Assembly: GCF_900141865.1 (NCBI RefSeq)
Contig: NZ_FQYW01000006.1
Location: 1-64,000 of the forward strand
Direction of reading: 5' to 3'
DNA from: Anaerovibrio lipolyticus DSM 3074
GTDB lineage: Bacteria; Bacillota; Negativicutes; Selenomonadales; Selenomonadaceae
DNA length: 64,000 bases
Shown here: piece after piece, positions 44,853 to 54,814 of the stretch
Numbering within the stretch: position 1 is the stretch's first letter
How the letters are laid out: each line of letters opens with the position of its first letter
Notes under the pieces: generated by a model
Seen by the model: the letters and a program-made list of their open reading frames with translations, nothing else
Databases searched by the model: none
Told to the model about the DNA's origin: nothing
Program-made: the position numbers and the translations under genes

Positions 44853-46838
44853 TCACGCAATATCAAAGGACATAGTTACTGTAACGATGGTCCCCAGATC
44901 CACAGCGCTATATACAGCTATGGTTCCCCCGATTTTTTCCAGTAGCTGCTTGGCCACATAAAGCCCCAGCCCCTGTCCGTTGGCCCAAGGGTCCACCTGG
45001 CGATTCTCCTGGGTATAGGCATCGAACATATTATTCTGGAATTCCTGTGATATTCCGATTCCTTCATCAGATATTTTTACCTTGCAGTTAATCCTGCCAC
45101 CATGAGCCTTAGCCTCAGCCGAGCAATGAATTTCCGTTCCCTCCGGACTATATTTTAACGCATTATGCACTACGTTATACAGTATACGCTTCACATAGAG
45201 CATATTTCCCACCACTTCTGAATACTTAAGGGAGCTGATATTCTCATCAGCATACAGCTCAATATTTTTCTTTTCAGCTATAGGCTCGGCAAAGGCCTTC
45301 ACGTATTTGTAAATATCATAAAGATCAAAGGTTTCAGGTTCAGCTTTTTCCTTCACACTCTTCAGCTCACTAGCCTTCTTAATATCCCGGGCCAGCTCCT
45401 CCATAAGGGCAAAATTCATACGAAGGCTATCTACATCTTCTGCGTTAAGTGATTCCTTACCATCAATGATATGCTCCAGGATGTACACCACATCGGACAT
45501 ATTATCCCCCATATTATTGATAACCGCATTATTCACATCCATATCATCACTAAAATTCTGAATATCCAGCCTCAGCTTGTCCTCAGTTTCCATCTTCAGC
45601 TTCATCACATCATCCACATTGCGGATAGCGATAATGGCACTCTTTTGATCAGACATGCTAAAAAGACGGCACTGCATGTATACTGTCTTCTGTTTCCGAA
45701 CAATGCGATAGCTATGGGTGAAATCCTGCTCCTTTTCCAAAATATTCTTTATTGAATCAAGAGAGAACAATTCATTCATTTTAGGAACATCGGCATCAAA
45801 AACATAATTCTCCAAATAGTCCTCTTTTATGTCCTCGAAACTGAAGGTCTTGTTTTCATAATAAAGATTCTGAACCTGAACTGAGGAATCATGCCCAACA
45901 TTAAGCACCTCAGTTTCACCTGAATCCAAATCAACCTTTAATACAGTAGCGTACTTCATGGTAAGGGATGAAATTATTTCCCGTAGCTGTGACTCCTTTT
46001 CGTTGTCAACAGCAAGTGTAGCTGAACCATAGGCCTTTATAGGCTTTCCATCCTTGTCAAATTCCGTGATATAGCGAACATGAAAGGGGATCCTGTCAGG
46101 TGTCAATGGGATAACTCCTTGAATCTGTGCCTCACCCTGTGCCAGTCTCTCGTGCCAGTTGCGGTACATATCCTCGTAATCCCGTGGAAAAATACCATTT
46201 TCAAAAACAAGGTCAGGATAATTTTCCACCACTGGCGGCAATCCCAAATCCCTCATACATCTGGTGCAAGGCCGCATTTCATGGGTGGCAATATCATATT
46301 CCCATGCGTATATATTGGCCTGCTCCGCTGCCATACGGAATTTTGCTTCATTGTCGGATATGCTCTTAAAGGAGTGCTGCATTTCTGTATCATTGTACAA
46401 TAAAGCACAGTACAGCACTTCATTGTCATGCTTGGCAACCATGCGAAGCTGGAAGATTAAACAGCATTCCTGATAGCCGCAACACTGAGAAAAGGAGCGG
46501 AACCATATTCCCTCAGTTTCATGGTTTTTACTTCTCTCCGCACGTTTTAACAGTCTGTTGAATTTCTGCTTTTCCTCATCATCAGAAAACTGCCACTTTC
46601 CCTCAACTCCTACCCTGTCAAGGGAAGCTTGGGGAAGAATATTTTCTTCATATTTGTCGTTTGTAAGCTCCAGCCTCATAACATCATTGTCGTAAGTGAA
46701 GTAAATCACTGCATCCATATACTGGTTTAACAGATAACTAACCGTATCATCCCCACCGGAAAAAATCTTGAATTCCTGAGGATTGCTAAAGGCTTCTGGT
46801 CTGCTCAGCCACACAGAACTTGCACTTGAAACACTCAT
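44853..46838 (-). CDS. Soluble PAS/histidine-kinase-like protein without a canonical H-box
   Basis: This 661-residue protein has no membrane segment. It shows a first sensory region (about 20-150), a PAS-like domain (about 165-285, FRMAAEQANIYAWEYD), a second one (about 295-430), a helical linker and a HATPase domain (about 530-661) with N-box VVHNALKYSP, DEGIGIS and GQGLGLYVAKQL. The usual phosphoacceptor motif (SHDIRTP type) before the ATPase is missing, the region reading NNMGDNMSDVVYILEHI. No response regulator is adjacent. It may signal through another acceptor or act by binding ATP. It is transcribed alone. Confidence 0.75.
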   Translation of the reverse strand: MSVSSASSVWLSRPEAFSNPQEFKIFSGGDDTVSYLLNQYMDAVIYFTYDNDVMRLELTNDKYEENILPQASLDRVGVEGKWQFSDDEEKQKFNRLLKRAERSKNHETEGIWFRSFSQCCGYQECCLIFQLRMVAKHDNEVLYCALLYNDTEMQHSFKSISDNEAKFRMAAEQANIYAWEYDIATHEMRPCTRCMRDLGLPPVVENYPDLVFENGIFPRDYEDMYRNWHERLAQGEAQIQGVIPLTPDRIPFHVRYITEFDKDGKPIKAYGSATLAVDNEKESQLREIISSLTMKYATVLKVDLDSGETEVLNVGHDSSVQVQNLYYENKTFSFEDIKEDYLENYVFDADVPKMNELFSLDSIKNILEKEQDFTHSYRIVRKQKTVYMQCRLFSMSDQKSAIIAIRNVDDVMKLKMETEDKLRLDIQNFSDDMDVNNAVINNMGDNMSDVVYILEHIIDGKESLNAEDVDSLRMNFALMEELARDIKKASELKSVKEKAEPETFDLYDIYKYVKAFAEPIAEKKNIELYADENISSLKYSEVVGNMLYVKRILYNVVHNALKYSPEGTEIHCSAEAKAHGGRINCKVKISDEGIGISQEFQNNMFDAYTQENRQVDPWANGQGLGLYVAKQLLEKIGGTIAVYSAVDLGTIVTVTMSFDIA

Positions 46839-46924
46839 GATGACCTCTCCTGTCCTACCCGAATATATTTAATAATTCATTTCATTCTTAATAACATTTT
46901 ACTTTCGAAAATATTTTTCCAATC

Positions 46925-46966
46925 AAAAAGGATTTTCTACCGCCAAGATAGAAAATCCTTCTTTTT
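46925..46966 (-). terminator. Bidirectional terminator after sstT
   Basis: AAGGATTTTCTA and TAGAAAATCCTT pair around CCGCCAAGA, with T-runs on both strands. Confidence 0.85.
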
Positions 46967-46994
46967 CTTATAAAATTTCAAGCGAATTCGTATA

Positions 46995-48224
46995 TTAGAA
47001 ATTCATGTTTACTTCCTCGCCACGATCAAGGCGTTCCTTAAATTCCGCAGTTGCTGCAAATAGAGCATCAGTGGAAGAATTAAGGGCAGTTTCACAGGAA
47101 TCCTGAATTACGCCGATAATGAAGCCTACACCAACAGCCTGCATGGCAATATCATTGGAAATACCGAAGAGGGAGCAGGCCATAGGAATCAGAAGCAGGG
47201 AACCGCCGGCAACGCCGGAAGCACCGCAGGCACCTACAGTTGCCAAAACGGAAAGAATAATGGCAGTAGGAATATCTACCTGAATGCCCAAGGTGTGAGC
47301 CACAGCCAAAGTCATAACGGTAATGGTAATGGCTGCGCCTTCCATGTTAATTGTAGCGCCAAGAGGAACAGATACGGAATAGAAATCCTCATCCAATCCC
47401 AGCTCCTTGCAAAGCTCCATATTAACCGGAATATTGGCTGCAGAGCTTCTGGTGAAGAAAGCAGTTACGCCGGAGGTGCGGAGGCACTTCCAGGTCAAGG
47501 AAAATGGATTCTTCTTGAGGAACATGAAAACGATCAATGGATTAACAATGAAGGTCATAAGGAACATGGTACCTACCAGAACCACCAGCAGCATACCATA
47601 GTCCACGAAGATAGACATACCATTTTCAGATACTGCGGAGTAAACCAGACCCATAATACCGAATGGAGCCAGCTGAATAATCCAGGTTACGGCACGGGAA
47701 ACCACAGCAGCAAATTCTGCCACCATTTCTCTGGTGCCCTCAGATGCCAGCTTCTTGAAGCCCATACCAAAAATTATAGCCCAACAGAGAATACCTACAT
47801 AGTTCGCATTCATAAGAGCAGCCACAGGGTTGGCCACCATGTTGGTGAGAATGGTCTTGATAACCTCCCCGATACCACCTGGTGGAGTGTTGGTTGCTGC
47901 ATCAGTGAGAACCATTCCAACAGGCATGGCAAAGCTGAAGCAAACTGCTGCCGCTGCAGCCAATAATGTACCGGTAACATAAAGGAACATTACTGTCTTA
48001 AAACGGCCACCGATATCACCGGAGGCATTGGCCAAGGCACTAATTACCAGAATGAATACCAATATAGGGGCAATTCCCTTCAACAGGCCTACAAATAGGT
48101 TACCAAAAATCGGAACCACACCATTGTCCGGCATCGCAAGGGCTAAAAGAATACCCACAACCAGACCACATACAATACGCAGAATCAAGCTAATGCTCTG
48201 CCATTTTCTGAATGCTGTTACCAT
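46995..48224 (-). CDS. sstT: Serine/threonine:Na+ symporter SstT-like
   Basis: This 409-residue DAACS-fold membrane protein imports Ser/Thr with Na+. The segments WQSISLILRIVCGLVVGI, FTRSSAANIPVNMELCKELGL, VPLGATINMEGAAITI and DSCETALNSSTD fit the SstT branch. The ATG at 48224 follows AAGGAG at a rather long 11-12 bases; an earlier start at 48284 lies inside the promoter. A strong promoter and a palindromic site lie upstream, so it is probably regulated. Confidence 0.9.
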   Translation of the reverse strand: MVTAFRKWQSISLILRIVCGLVVGILLALAMPDNGVVPIFGNLFVGLLKGIAPILVFILVISALANASGDIGGRFKTVMFLYVTGTLLAAAAAVCFSFAMPVGMVLTDAATNTPPGGIGEVIKTILTNMVANPVAALMNANYVGILCWAIIFGMGFKKLASEGTREMVAEFAAVVSRAVTWIIQLAPFGIMGLVYSAVSENGMSIFVDYGMLLVVLVGTMFLMTFIVNPLIVFMFLKKNPFSLTWKCLRTSGVTAFFTRSSAANIPVNMELCKELGLDEDFYSVSVPLGATINMEGAAITITVMTLAVAHTLGIQVDIPTAIILSVLATVGACGASGVAGGSLLLIPMACSLFGISNDIAMQAVGVGFIIGVIQDSCETALNSSTDALFAATAEFKERLDRGEEVNMNF

Positions 48225-48260
48225 AAAAAATAAACTCCTTATATTTAGAATATAAAACCA

Positions 48261-48276
48261 AGGTGGTACACCACCT
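48261..48276. promoter_or_regulatory. Palindromic operator candidate at sstT
   Basis: AGGTGGT-AC-ACCACCT is a perfect 7-bp inverted repeat at about +3 to +18 of the predicted transcript. GTGGTAC recurs in the promoter spacer (48291-48297). Confidence 0.45.
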
Positions 48277-48284
48277 AGAAACAT

Positions 48285-48313
48285 ATTCTAGTGGTACGAG
48301 ACATTTATGTCAA
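48285..48313 (-). promoter_or_regulatory. Strong promoter of sstT
   Basis: A perfect TTGACA (48308-48313) and TAGAAT (48285-48290) are 17 bp apart on the minus strand. Confidence 0.7.
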
Positions 48314-48375
48314 GAAAAATCCACCTTATATGGACACTTATACTAAAAATCTTTCCTATATGGATATTCCCCACA

Positions 48376-48420
48376 AAAACAAAAGGCCCTGCCAAAAATA
48401 CACATCTTTGGCAGAGCCCA
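48376..48420 (-). terminator. Terminator after leuS
   Basis: GGCTCTGCCA and TGGCAGGGCC arms form a hairpin, then TTTTGTTTTT on the minus strand, 28 bp after the leuS stop. Confidence 0.85.
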
Positions 48421-48447
48421 TTTATCAATATTTTCAGGTATTACTCA

Positions 48448-50931
48448 TTACTTTACAACTACGTTTACAAGTTTATCAGGAACGCAAATCATCTTTACAA
48501 TATTTTTGCCCTCGGTAAGCTCCTGAACACGACTGTTGTTTTTGGCAGCCTCCTCCATTTCTTCACGGCTGATGCCAGTGGCAATCATAATGCGGTCACG
48601 AACCTTGCCGTTAATCTGGAGAACGATCTCCACCTCAGACTTAACGGTGGCAGCCTCGTCACATACAGGCCACTTCTGGGCATGAACACTGCTGTCCTCA
48701 CCAATAAGCTCAGACCACAGCTCCTCTGTCATGTGTGGAGCAAATGGAGCCAGCATCTTGAGGAGATTCAAGGAAACCTCACGAACAAGACCAGCATTCA
48801 CATTTTCATCATTCTGGAACTTATAGAACTCATTAACCAGCTCCATAATAGAGCTGATGGCTGTATTGAACATGAAACGGTCACGAATGTCCTCTGTAAC
48901 CTTCTTGATAGTAACATGAAGAACGCGACGCAGCTCCTTCTCAGCATCCGTGAGAACCTTCTTGTCATATTCGTCACCAGCAGACTTAATCTTATCCTCA
49001 AACTGGCTGACAATACGCCATACGCGGTTCAGGAAGCGGAATGAACCAGCGACGCCCTCGTCACTCCAGTCAAGATCACGCTCCACTGGAGCCGCAAACA
49101 TAATAAAGAGACGGGCCGTATCTGCACCATATTCTCCAATGATTTCCTCAGGTGAAACAACATTGCCCTTGGATTTGGACATTTTGCTGCCGTCCTTCAG
49201 AACCATGCCCTGGGTAAGGAGATTACTGAATGGCTCCGCAAAGTCCACCAGTCCCTCATCACGAAGAACCTTAGTTACGAAGCGGGAATAAAGCAGATGA
49301 AGAATAGCATGCTCAATACCACCGATATACTGGTCAACAGGAGCCCAATAATTCACCTTGTCGGTATCAAATGGCTTCTTGTCATTCTTAGGATCTGTGT
49401 AGCGGAGATAATACCAGGAGGAACAAATAAAGGTATCCATAGTATCAGTTTCACGCTTGGCTGGCTTGCCGCACTTTGGACAGGTGCAGTTCACAAATTC
49501 CTCACACTGTGCCAATGGAGATACGGAGCCTGCCTCAAAGTTTACATTTTCTGGCAGCATTACAGGAAGCTGCTCCTCAGGAACCAACTGCTCACCGCAA
49601 TCATCACAGTAAATAACAGGAATTGGAGCACCCCAATAACGCTGACGGGAAATCAGCCAATCACGGAGGCGATAATTTACGCGACGCTTACCAAAGCCCT
49701 CTCTCTCAGCCTTATCCATAATTCCCTTGCTGGCAGTCTTAATATCCTGGCCATCGAATTCGCCGGAATTACAAAGGATACCATCCTTGTCGGTGTAAGC
49801 CTCAGTCATTTCCTCAACCTTCAGCTCAACGCCCTTTGGCTGCAGGGTAACAATTACATCTAAGTTGTACTTCTGGGCAAACATCCAGTCACGCTGATCC
49901 TCGGAAGGAACACCCATAACTGCACCGGTACCATAATCTGCCAATACATAGTTGGTTACCCAAATCTCAGCCTTGTTGCCGTTAAATGGGTTAATCATAT
50001 ATACACCAGTGCCAACGCCTTCCTTCTCGGACTCGGAGGAGGTACGTTCAATATCAGACTGGCTCTGAACCTTCTTCACGAAGGCACGGATTTCATCTGC
50101 CTTTTCTGGCTTTGCCTTGCAGATAGTCTCCACCATTGGATGCTCAACAGCCAATGCCACAAAGGTAATACCATAGGCGGTATCAGGACGGGTGGTGTAT
50201 ACGGACAGGGTCTCATTGAGCTCTGGAACCTCAAAATTCAGCTCCAAGCCTTCACTACGGCCAATCCAGTTGTCCTGCATGATTTTAACACGCTCTGGCC
50301 AGCCCTTTAGTAAATCCAAATCCTTCAGCAGCACATCTGCATAGTCAGTAATCTTAAAGAACCACTGGGACAAATCCTTCTTTACTACTTCGTTATCACA
50401 GCGCCAGCACAGACCATCAATAACCTGCTCATTGGCCAATACAGTGCCGCAGGTGTCGCACCAGTTTACATAGGCCTTTTTCTTGTATGCCAGACCACGC
50501 TTGTAGAACAACTCAAAGAGCCACTGGGTCCACTTGTAATAATCTGGACGACAGGTAGCCACCTCACGGTCCCAATCATAGGACAGGCCCATTTCACGCT
50601 GCTGACGCTTCATGTTGTCCATGTTGGAATAGGTCCAATCTGCTGGCTTTACACCATGCTTGATAGCAGCATTTTCCGCAGGCATACCAAAGGCATCAAA
50701 GCCCATTGGATGAATTACATTAAATCCCTCCATGGTCTTGTAACGGGCAAGCACATCACCAATGGAATAGTTACGAACATGACCCATATGAAGATTTCCG
50801 GATGGATATGGGAACATCTCCAGAGTATAGTATTTTGGTTTTTTAGGGTCCATTTCCGTCTTATAAACATTGGACTCAAGCCATTTTTTCTGCCATTTCT
50901 TTTCAATCTTTTGTGGCATGTATTTCTCCAC
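48448..50931 (-). CDS. leuS: Leucyl-tRNA synthetase
   Basis: LeuS charges tRNA-Leu. The class I motifs are [20 protein letters not shown] (HIGH type) and KMSKS. The CP1 editing domain holds TTRPDTAYG and [10 protein letters not shown]. The protein is full length at about 827 residues. I place the start at the GTG at 50931, which gives [14 protein letters not shown] as in relatives and follows a G6 stretch; an ATG five codons earlier has no ribosome site. It is the last gene of a glnS-unknown-leuS run. Confidence 0.96.
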   Translation of the reverse strand: MEKYMPQKIEKKWQKKWLESNVYKTEMDPKKPKYYTLEMFPYPSGNLHMGHVRNYSIGDVLARYKTMEGFNVIHPMGFDAFGMPAENAAIKHGVKPADWTYSNMDNMKRQQREMGLSYDWDREVATCRPDYYKWTQWLFELFYKRGLAYKKKAYVNWCDTCGTVLANEQVIDGLCWRCDNEVVKKDLSQWFFKITDYADVLLKDLDLLKGWPERVKIMQDNWIGRSEGLELNFEVPELNETLSVYTTRPDTAYGITFVALAVEHPMVETICKAKPEKADEIRAFVKKVQSQSDIERTSSESEKEGVGTGVYMINPFNGNKAEIWVTNYVLADYGTGAVMGVPSEDQRDWMFAQKYNLDVIVTLQPKGVELKVEEMTEAYTDKDGILCNSGEFDGQDIKTASKGIMDKAEREGFGKRRVNYRLRDWLISRQRYWGAPIPVIYCDDCGEQLVPEEQLPVMLPENVNFEAGSVSPLAQCEEFVNCTCPKCGKPAKRETDTMDTFICSSWYYLRYTDPKNDKKPFDTDKVNYWAPVDQYIGGIEHAILHLLYSRFVTKVLRDEGLVDFAEPFSNLLTQGMVLKDGSKMSKSKGNVVSPEEIIGEYGADTARLFIMFAAPVERDLDWSDEGVAGSFRFLNRVWRIVSQFEDKIKSAGDEYDKKVLTDAEKELRRVLHVTIKKVTEDIRDRFMFNTAISSIMELVNEFYKFQNDENVNAGLVREVSLNLLKMLAPFAPHMTEELWSELIGEDSSVHAQKWPVCDEAATVKSEVEIVLQINGKVRDRIMIATGISREEMEEAAKNNSRVQELTEGKNIVKMICVPDKLVNVVVK

Positions 50932-50974
50932 AGTGAAGCCCCCCATATTTTTAATTCTTTATTTTTACAAAAAT

Positions 50975-51298
50975 TTATTTTTTCTTCATGGACTGGCCCC
51001 TTACCACCGGGGTGATAACGATGTCCCAATCCTCGCGTTTTACCTTAAGGGTATAATTCTTGATGCCCTCGCGGAAAAGCTCCATTTTTAATTCCAGGAG
51101 CTTTCGTCCCAGCTTTTCCAGGGTTTCGTCATCAAGACCGGACATGGAAAGACTATTCTTTCCGGTGCCGAAAATCTTTTCACGGCGCTTTTTGTCCTCA
51201 GCAGCCTCCGCCGCCATAAACTGTGCTTCCATGGTTACCTCTTCAACGTAACCATCCAGCATATCCTTATCAGATAATCCCTTTGGTATCTTTCCCAT
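50975..51298 (-). CDS. Small conserved-looking protein between glnS and leuS
   Basis: This 107-residue charged soluble protein has a helical middle (VTMEAQFMAAEAAEDKKRR) and a C-terminal KREDWDIVITPVVRG. I recognise no family. It starts 24 bp after glnS and ends 43 bp before leuS, which puts it in the same transcript. The coding look is good (clear ribosome site, no signal or membrane segment). A link to translation is only suggested by position. Confidence 0.75.
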   Translation of the reverse strand: MGKIPKGLSDKDMLDGYVEEVTMEAQFMAAEAAEDKKRREKIFGTGKNSLSMSGLDDETLEKLGRKLLELKMELFREGIKNYTLKVKREDWDIVITPVVRGQSMKKK

Positions 51299-51322
51299 AG
51301 TCTTATCCCTTCCTAGTTCTAC

Positions 51323-52999
51323 TTAGCCCTTCTTGGCCTTGGCCCAGCTGTCCTTCAGACCAACTACACGGTTAAATACCAGCTTTTCAGAGGTGGTATC
51401 CTTGTCAACAACGAAATAACCAGTGCGCAGGAACTGGTAATGGGTTCCCACAGCAGTAAAGCTGGCACTTGGCTCAATAAGAGCATGCTCCACAACCTCC
51501 AAGGACTGCTTGTTTACAGCTGCCAGAAAATCTGCTGGTACTTCGCCATTTTCATCAGTTTCAATAAGGTAGTCATAAAGGCGAACCTCAGCCTCAATGG
51601 CATCCTCTGCAGATACCCAATGAATGGTGCCCTTCACCTTGCGGTTAGCCGTAGCGCCACCAGTCTTGGACTCAGGGTCATAGGTGCAGTGAAGCTCCAC
51701 CACATTGCCTGCCTCATCCTTAATAACTTCCTCACACTTAATTATATAACCGTGCTTTAAGCGAACCTCTCCCTCTGGCTTTAAGCGGAAGAACTTCTTT
51801 GGTGCATCCTCCATGAAATCCTCCTGCTCAATGTACAGTTCCCGGGAGAATGGTACATAACGATGAGCAGAGGTATTAGGATTATTGTCAGCCACCATAA
51901 ATTCCTTCTGTCCCTCAGGATAGTTGGTAATAACCACCTTCAATGGGTGAAGAACTGCCATAATACGGTCAGCATTCTTATTTAAATCATCACGGACACA
52001 GTGCTCCAGCATAGCTACATCCACCAGGCTGTTGGCCTTGGCCACACCAATTTCCTCACAGAAGGTGCGGAGAGAATTAGGAGTGTAGCCACGACGACGC
52101 AGGCCAGAAATAGTAGGCATACGAGGGTCATCCCAACCGGACACATAGCCCTCCTCCACCAGCTGACGCAGCTTGCGCTTGGAGGTTACAGTATTAGTAA
52201 GATTTAAACGGGCAAACTCAATCTGACGAGGACGGGCACCAACCTTGAAGCCCAATGCCTCCAAAAGCCAGTCGTAGAATGGTCTGTGATCCTCAAATTC
52301 CAATGTACATACGGAATGGGTTATTTCCTCAATAGCATCGGAAAGAGGGTGCGCAAAGTCGTACATTGGATAAATGCACCACTCATCCCCGGTACGATGA
52401 TGGGAAACATGGGCAATACGATAAATAACCGGATCACGCATTACAATATTAGGCGCTGACATATCAATCTTGGCACGAAGCACCTTCTCACCATCGCCAA
52501 ACTCACCGGCCTTCATTTTCTGGAAAAGCTCCAGATTTTCCTCCACACTGCGATTGCGGTAAGGACTTTCCTTGCCTGGCTCAGTAAGGGTTCCACGATA
52601 GGAACGGATTTCCTCAGCGGTAAGATCATCAACATAAGCCAAACCCTTCTTGATAAGCTCCACGGCATAATCATAGAGCTTGCCGAAATAATCAGAAGCA
52701 AAAAACATTCTGTCATCCCAGCTGAAGCCCAGCCATTTAATATCCTCCTGAATGGAGTCTACATATTCAACATCCTCTTTTACAGGATTGGTATCATCAA
52801 AACGAAGATTGCAAATGCCGCCATTATTCTTGGCAAGACCAAAGTTCAGGCATATGGACTTGGCATGGCCAATATGAAGGTACCCATTTGGCTCCGGTGG
52901 AAAACGGGTATGAACCCCTTCAGGGTAATATCCATTCTTTAAATCATCATTTATTTCATTCTGTATAAAGTTGGAAACAACAGAAGTGTTCTCAGCCAT
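51323..52999 (-). CDS. glnS: Glutaminyl-tRNA synthetase
   Basis: GlnS charges tRNA-Gln directly. The 558-residue class Ic enzyme has [17 protein letters not shown] (HIGH), [10 protein letters not shown], a KMSKS-like TVTSKRKL and a C-terminal two-barrel anticodon domain with [19 protein letters not shown]. Direct glutaminylation in a Firmicute is notable because many relatives use GatCAB instead; horizontal origin from proteobacteria is a known route for this gene. An extended -10 promoter (TGATATACT, 53074-53079) lies upstream. Confidence 0.96.
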   Translation of the reverse strand: MAENTSVVSNFIQNEINDDLKNGYYPEGVHTRFPPEPNGYLHIGHAKSICLNFGLAKNNGGICNLRFDDTNPVKEDVEYVDSIQEDIKWLGFSWDDRMFFASDYFGKLYDYAVELIKKGLAYVDDLTAEEIRSYRGTLTEPGKESPYRNRSVEENLELFQKMKAGEFGDGEKVLRAKIDMSAPNIVMRDPVIYRIAHVSHHRTGDEWCIYPMYDFAHPLSDAIEEITHSVCTLEFEDHRPFYDWLLEALGFKVGARPRQIEFARLNLTNTVTSKRKLRQLVEEGYVSGWDDPRMPTISGLRRRGYTPNSLRTFCEEIGVAKANSLVDVAMLEHCVRDDLNKNADRIMAVLHPLKVVITNYPEGQKEFMVADNNPNTSAHRYVPFSRELYIEQEDFMEDAPKKFFRLKPEGEVRLKHGYIIKCEEVIKDEAGNVVELHCTYDPESKTGGATANRKVKGTIHWVSAEDAIEAEVRLYDYLIETDENGEVPADFLAAVNKQSLEVVEHALIEPSASFTAVGTHYQFLRTGYFVVDKDTTSEKLVFNRVVGLKDSWAKAKKG

Positions 53000-53073
53000 A
53001 TAATCAATCGCTCCTTCTTTCTTTTACCCCCATAAATAGGTCTGGGATGACCCTTTGGCCATCAGTAACTTTA

Positions 53074-53082
53074 AGTATATCA
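53074..53082 (-). promoter_or_regulatory. Extended -10 promoter of glnS
   Basis: TGATATACT on the minus strand is an extended -10 element about 75 bp before the glnS ATG; the -35 region is weak. Confidence 0.4.
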
Positions 53083-53122
53083 TAAAACCAAGGTACTGGC
53101 ACGATGATTTTAAGGAAACGTC

Positions 53123-53923
53123 TTAGTCCAGCATGTCCAAATCTGAGGAATTGCATTTTTCCTCCACATATCTGTTTAGCTTGGCATAGCCCTCCTTGAC
53201 CTTTTCAATCTGAGGCAAATGCTCCATAACCCGTGGCAGATAGCCCTTTTCCCTAATGCGGATCATGGTCCAGGCAAAATTTATGTCATAGGCCCACATA
53301 AGCCGTACCAAAATGCGATCATTATTGGTGCGGATTTCATTGTAATCCACCTGTTCCCCGCGGACGAATTTATCAATAAAGCCCGGGGCAAAGAGCATCT
53401 TTTCATCCTCAAACTGAATCTTGGAAAAGGTCTGGATTTTCTTTCCCGTAAGATAAGGCTCCAGCACCCTGAAAATATCCAGCTTGTCCGCATCACGGAT
53501 AATTCTGGCAAAAAGCAGATGCCGCTTGGAAGGCGGGGTAGCTATATTCTTCTTGTTGTGATTGTCAATGGCAAAGAGAAGAATATCCCTGTCTTCATCA
53601 GCAAGCTCCTGAAAAAATGGCAGTTCCTGAATAACCTTTAATCCAAGGTTGGCATGGTCCTCTGACAAGGCATCAGAAAAGGTGCGATACAGCTTCCATT
53701 GACGGAACCTCCCCACATCATGAAACAGTCCCACCAGCTCTGCCAGCAGCACGTCATGTTCATCAAGCTGCAAATGCCGGGCCAACTCTCTTGAGTAGGA
53801 GGTTACATAGCCGGTATGCAGTTCCTTGGTTTTTATGCCCAGCATAACCTCCTCATCGTCTTCATAGAAGGTTTTAACGTATTTGTCCATCCAAATATGG
53901 ACTTTTTTAACAATTTCTTTCAT
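53123..53923 (-). CDS. HD-domain phosphohydrolase
   Basis: This 266-residue soluble metal-dependent hydrolase carries HLQLDEHDVLLAELVGLFHDVGRFRQW, the HD signature, and a distal LLFAIDNHNKKN with the closing Asp. HD proteins cleave phosphate esters such as nucleotides or cyclic dinucleotides; the substrate is unknown. The ATG has a weak site. A hairpin with a T-run lies 58-83 bases upstream of its start, so its transcript may be attenuated. Confidence 0.85.
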   Translation of the reverse strand: MKEIVKKVHIWMDKYVKTFYEDDEEVMLGIKTKELHTGYVTSYSRELARHLQLDEHDVLLAELVGLFHDVGRFRQWKLYRTFSDALSEDHANLGLKVIQELPFFQELADEDRDILLFAIDNHNKKNIATPPSKRHLLFARIIRDADKLDIFRVLEPYLTGKKIQTFSKIQFEDEKMLFAPGFIDKFVRGEQVDYNEIRTNNDRILVRLMWAYDINFAWTMIRIREKGYLPRVMEHLPQIEKVKEGYAKLNRYVEEKCNSSDLDMLD

Positions 53924-53975
53924 TTATATCACCGCTTAATTATTCATATTCGATTCTTCTATAATTTTACTAGTA

Positions 53976-54006
53976 AAAACAAAGGAGCTGTATCCACAGC
54001 CCCTTT
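53976..54006 (-). terminator. Orphan terminator-like hairpin in HD-gene leader
   Basis: AAAGG.GCTGT and ACAGC.CCTTT arms form a hairpin followed by TGTTTTTAC on the minus strand. No gene on that strand ends just before it, and a TATACT box lies about 25 bases upstream. Confidence 0.5.
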
Positions 54007-54111
54007 AGTAGGTTACTTATAGAAGTATACCATAATATGAAGTTTTTTGAAATCTTACACCACATCATATTTCATCACATTTTTTAATCTGCAACCTCCT
54101 TCACTAAAACC

Positions 54112-54141
54112 GTAAAATTTTGTAAAATGTTGTAAAAATAT
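54112..54141 (+). repeat. Three 10-bp phased GTAAAA repeats
   Basis: GTAAAA recurs at 54112, 54122 and 54132, each followed by three variable bases and T, ending 20 bp before the BsuPI-domain gene. A period of one helical turn is typical for an activator or repressor site. Confidence 0.5.
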
Positions 54142-54161
54142 ATTCCACGAGGTGATGCATT

Positions 54162-54722
54162 ATGTATAAATTTTTATTGACCCTTGTAGTGGCAATTACC
54201 ATTTGTATCCCCAGCATAGCTAATGCTGGCTTTGGTACGGGAATCGGTATCACCTTCCCTGTGTCTGGCTCCGGATCCAGTGTTCCAAATACTAATTGTA
54301 ACTACGCCGCCATCCAATTTGATAATATTATTCAGGAGCTTACCGTTGAAAAACGTAACGGAACACTTTTTATGGAGCTCAAGGTTACCAACAGTGGTGA
54401 TTTGCCTTACAGTATGAGCCATCGGGACGGACAGCTTTATGATTTTGTTATTACTGATAAAAACGGGGAAAAGCTCTGGCAGTGGTCCGATAACATGGTC
54501 TTTACACAGGCACTGACATCTTCTTCCATTGACGTCCATAGCTTTGCGGTTTATAAAGTAGAACTGGACAGCAAAATCTTTCAAAAAATCAAGGACAGTG
54601 CCATCCTTGTTACTGCCTACATGTTAGATACCCCTTATAAGCTGTCAACAAAGGTTCCCACCTGGACTGCTGCCAACGGAACGCCTATTTTTATTCATGG
54701 CGGTATAATCCTTGGTAATTGA
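54162..54722 (+). CDS. Secreted BsuPI-domain protein
   Basis: This 186-residue exported protein has a signal peptide (about 1-22, cleaved near ANA-G). The middle part carries the BsuPI signature: VTNSGDLPYSMSHRDGQLYDFVITDKNGEKLWQWSDNMVFTQAL, an immunoglobulin-like fold first described in a Bacillus proteinase inhibitor. Whether it inhibits a protease is unknown. The ATG follows GAGGTGAT. It is one of only three plus-strand genes and points toward the end of the exported-protein block on the other strand. Confidence 0.85.
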   Translation: MYKFLLTLVVAITICIPSIANAGFGTGIGITFPVSGSGSSVPNTNCNYAAIQFDNIIQELTVEKRNGTLFMELKVTNSGDLPYSMSHRDGQLYDFVITDKNGEKLWQWSDNMVFTQALTSSSIDVHSFAVYKVELDSKIFQKIKDSAILVTAYMLDTPYKLSTKVPTWTAANGTPIFIHGGIILGN

Positions 54723-54753
54723 CCTGCTGCCAATCACATAGTAATAAAAAATA

Positions 54754-54791
54754 AAAATGGAGGCTCACAACACGATAGCCTCCATTTTTTT
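54754..54791 (+). terminator. Terminator after BsuPI-domain gene
   Basis: AATGGAGGCT and AGCCTCCATT pair around an 11-base loop and are followed by T7. It may also serve the convergent gene at 54815. Confidence 0.85.
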
Positions 54792-54814
54792 CGTTTGTTG
54801 CAGATTACATTCCT

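Noticed and set aside
48261-48300. T-box-like GGTGGTAC before sstT
   Set aside because: The antiterminator bulge sequence, specifier stem and terminator of a T-box are missing; a short palindrome explains the similarity.
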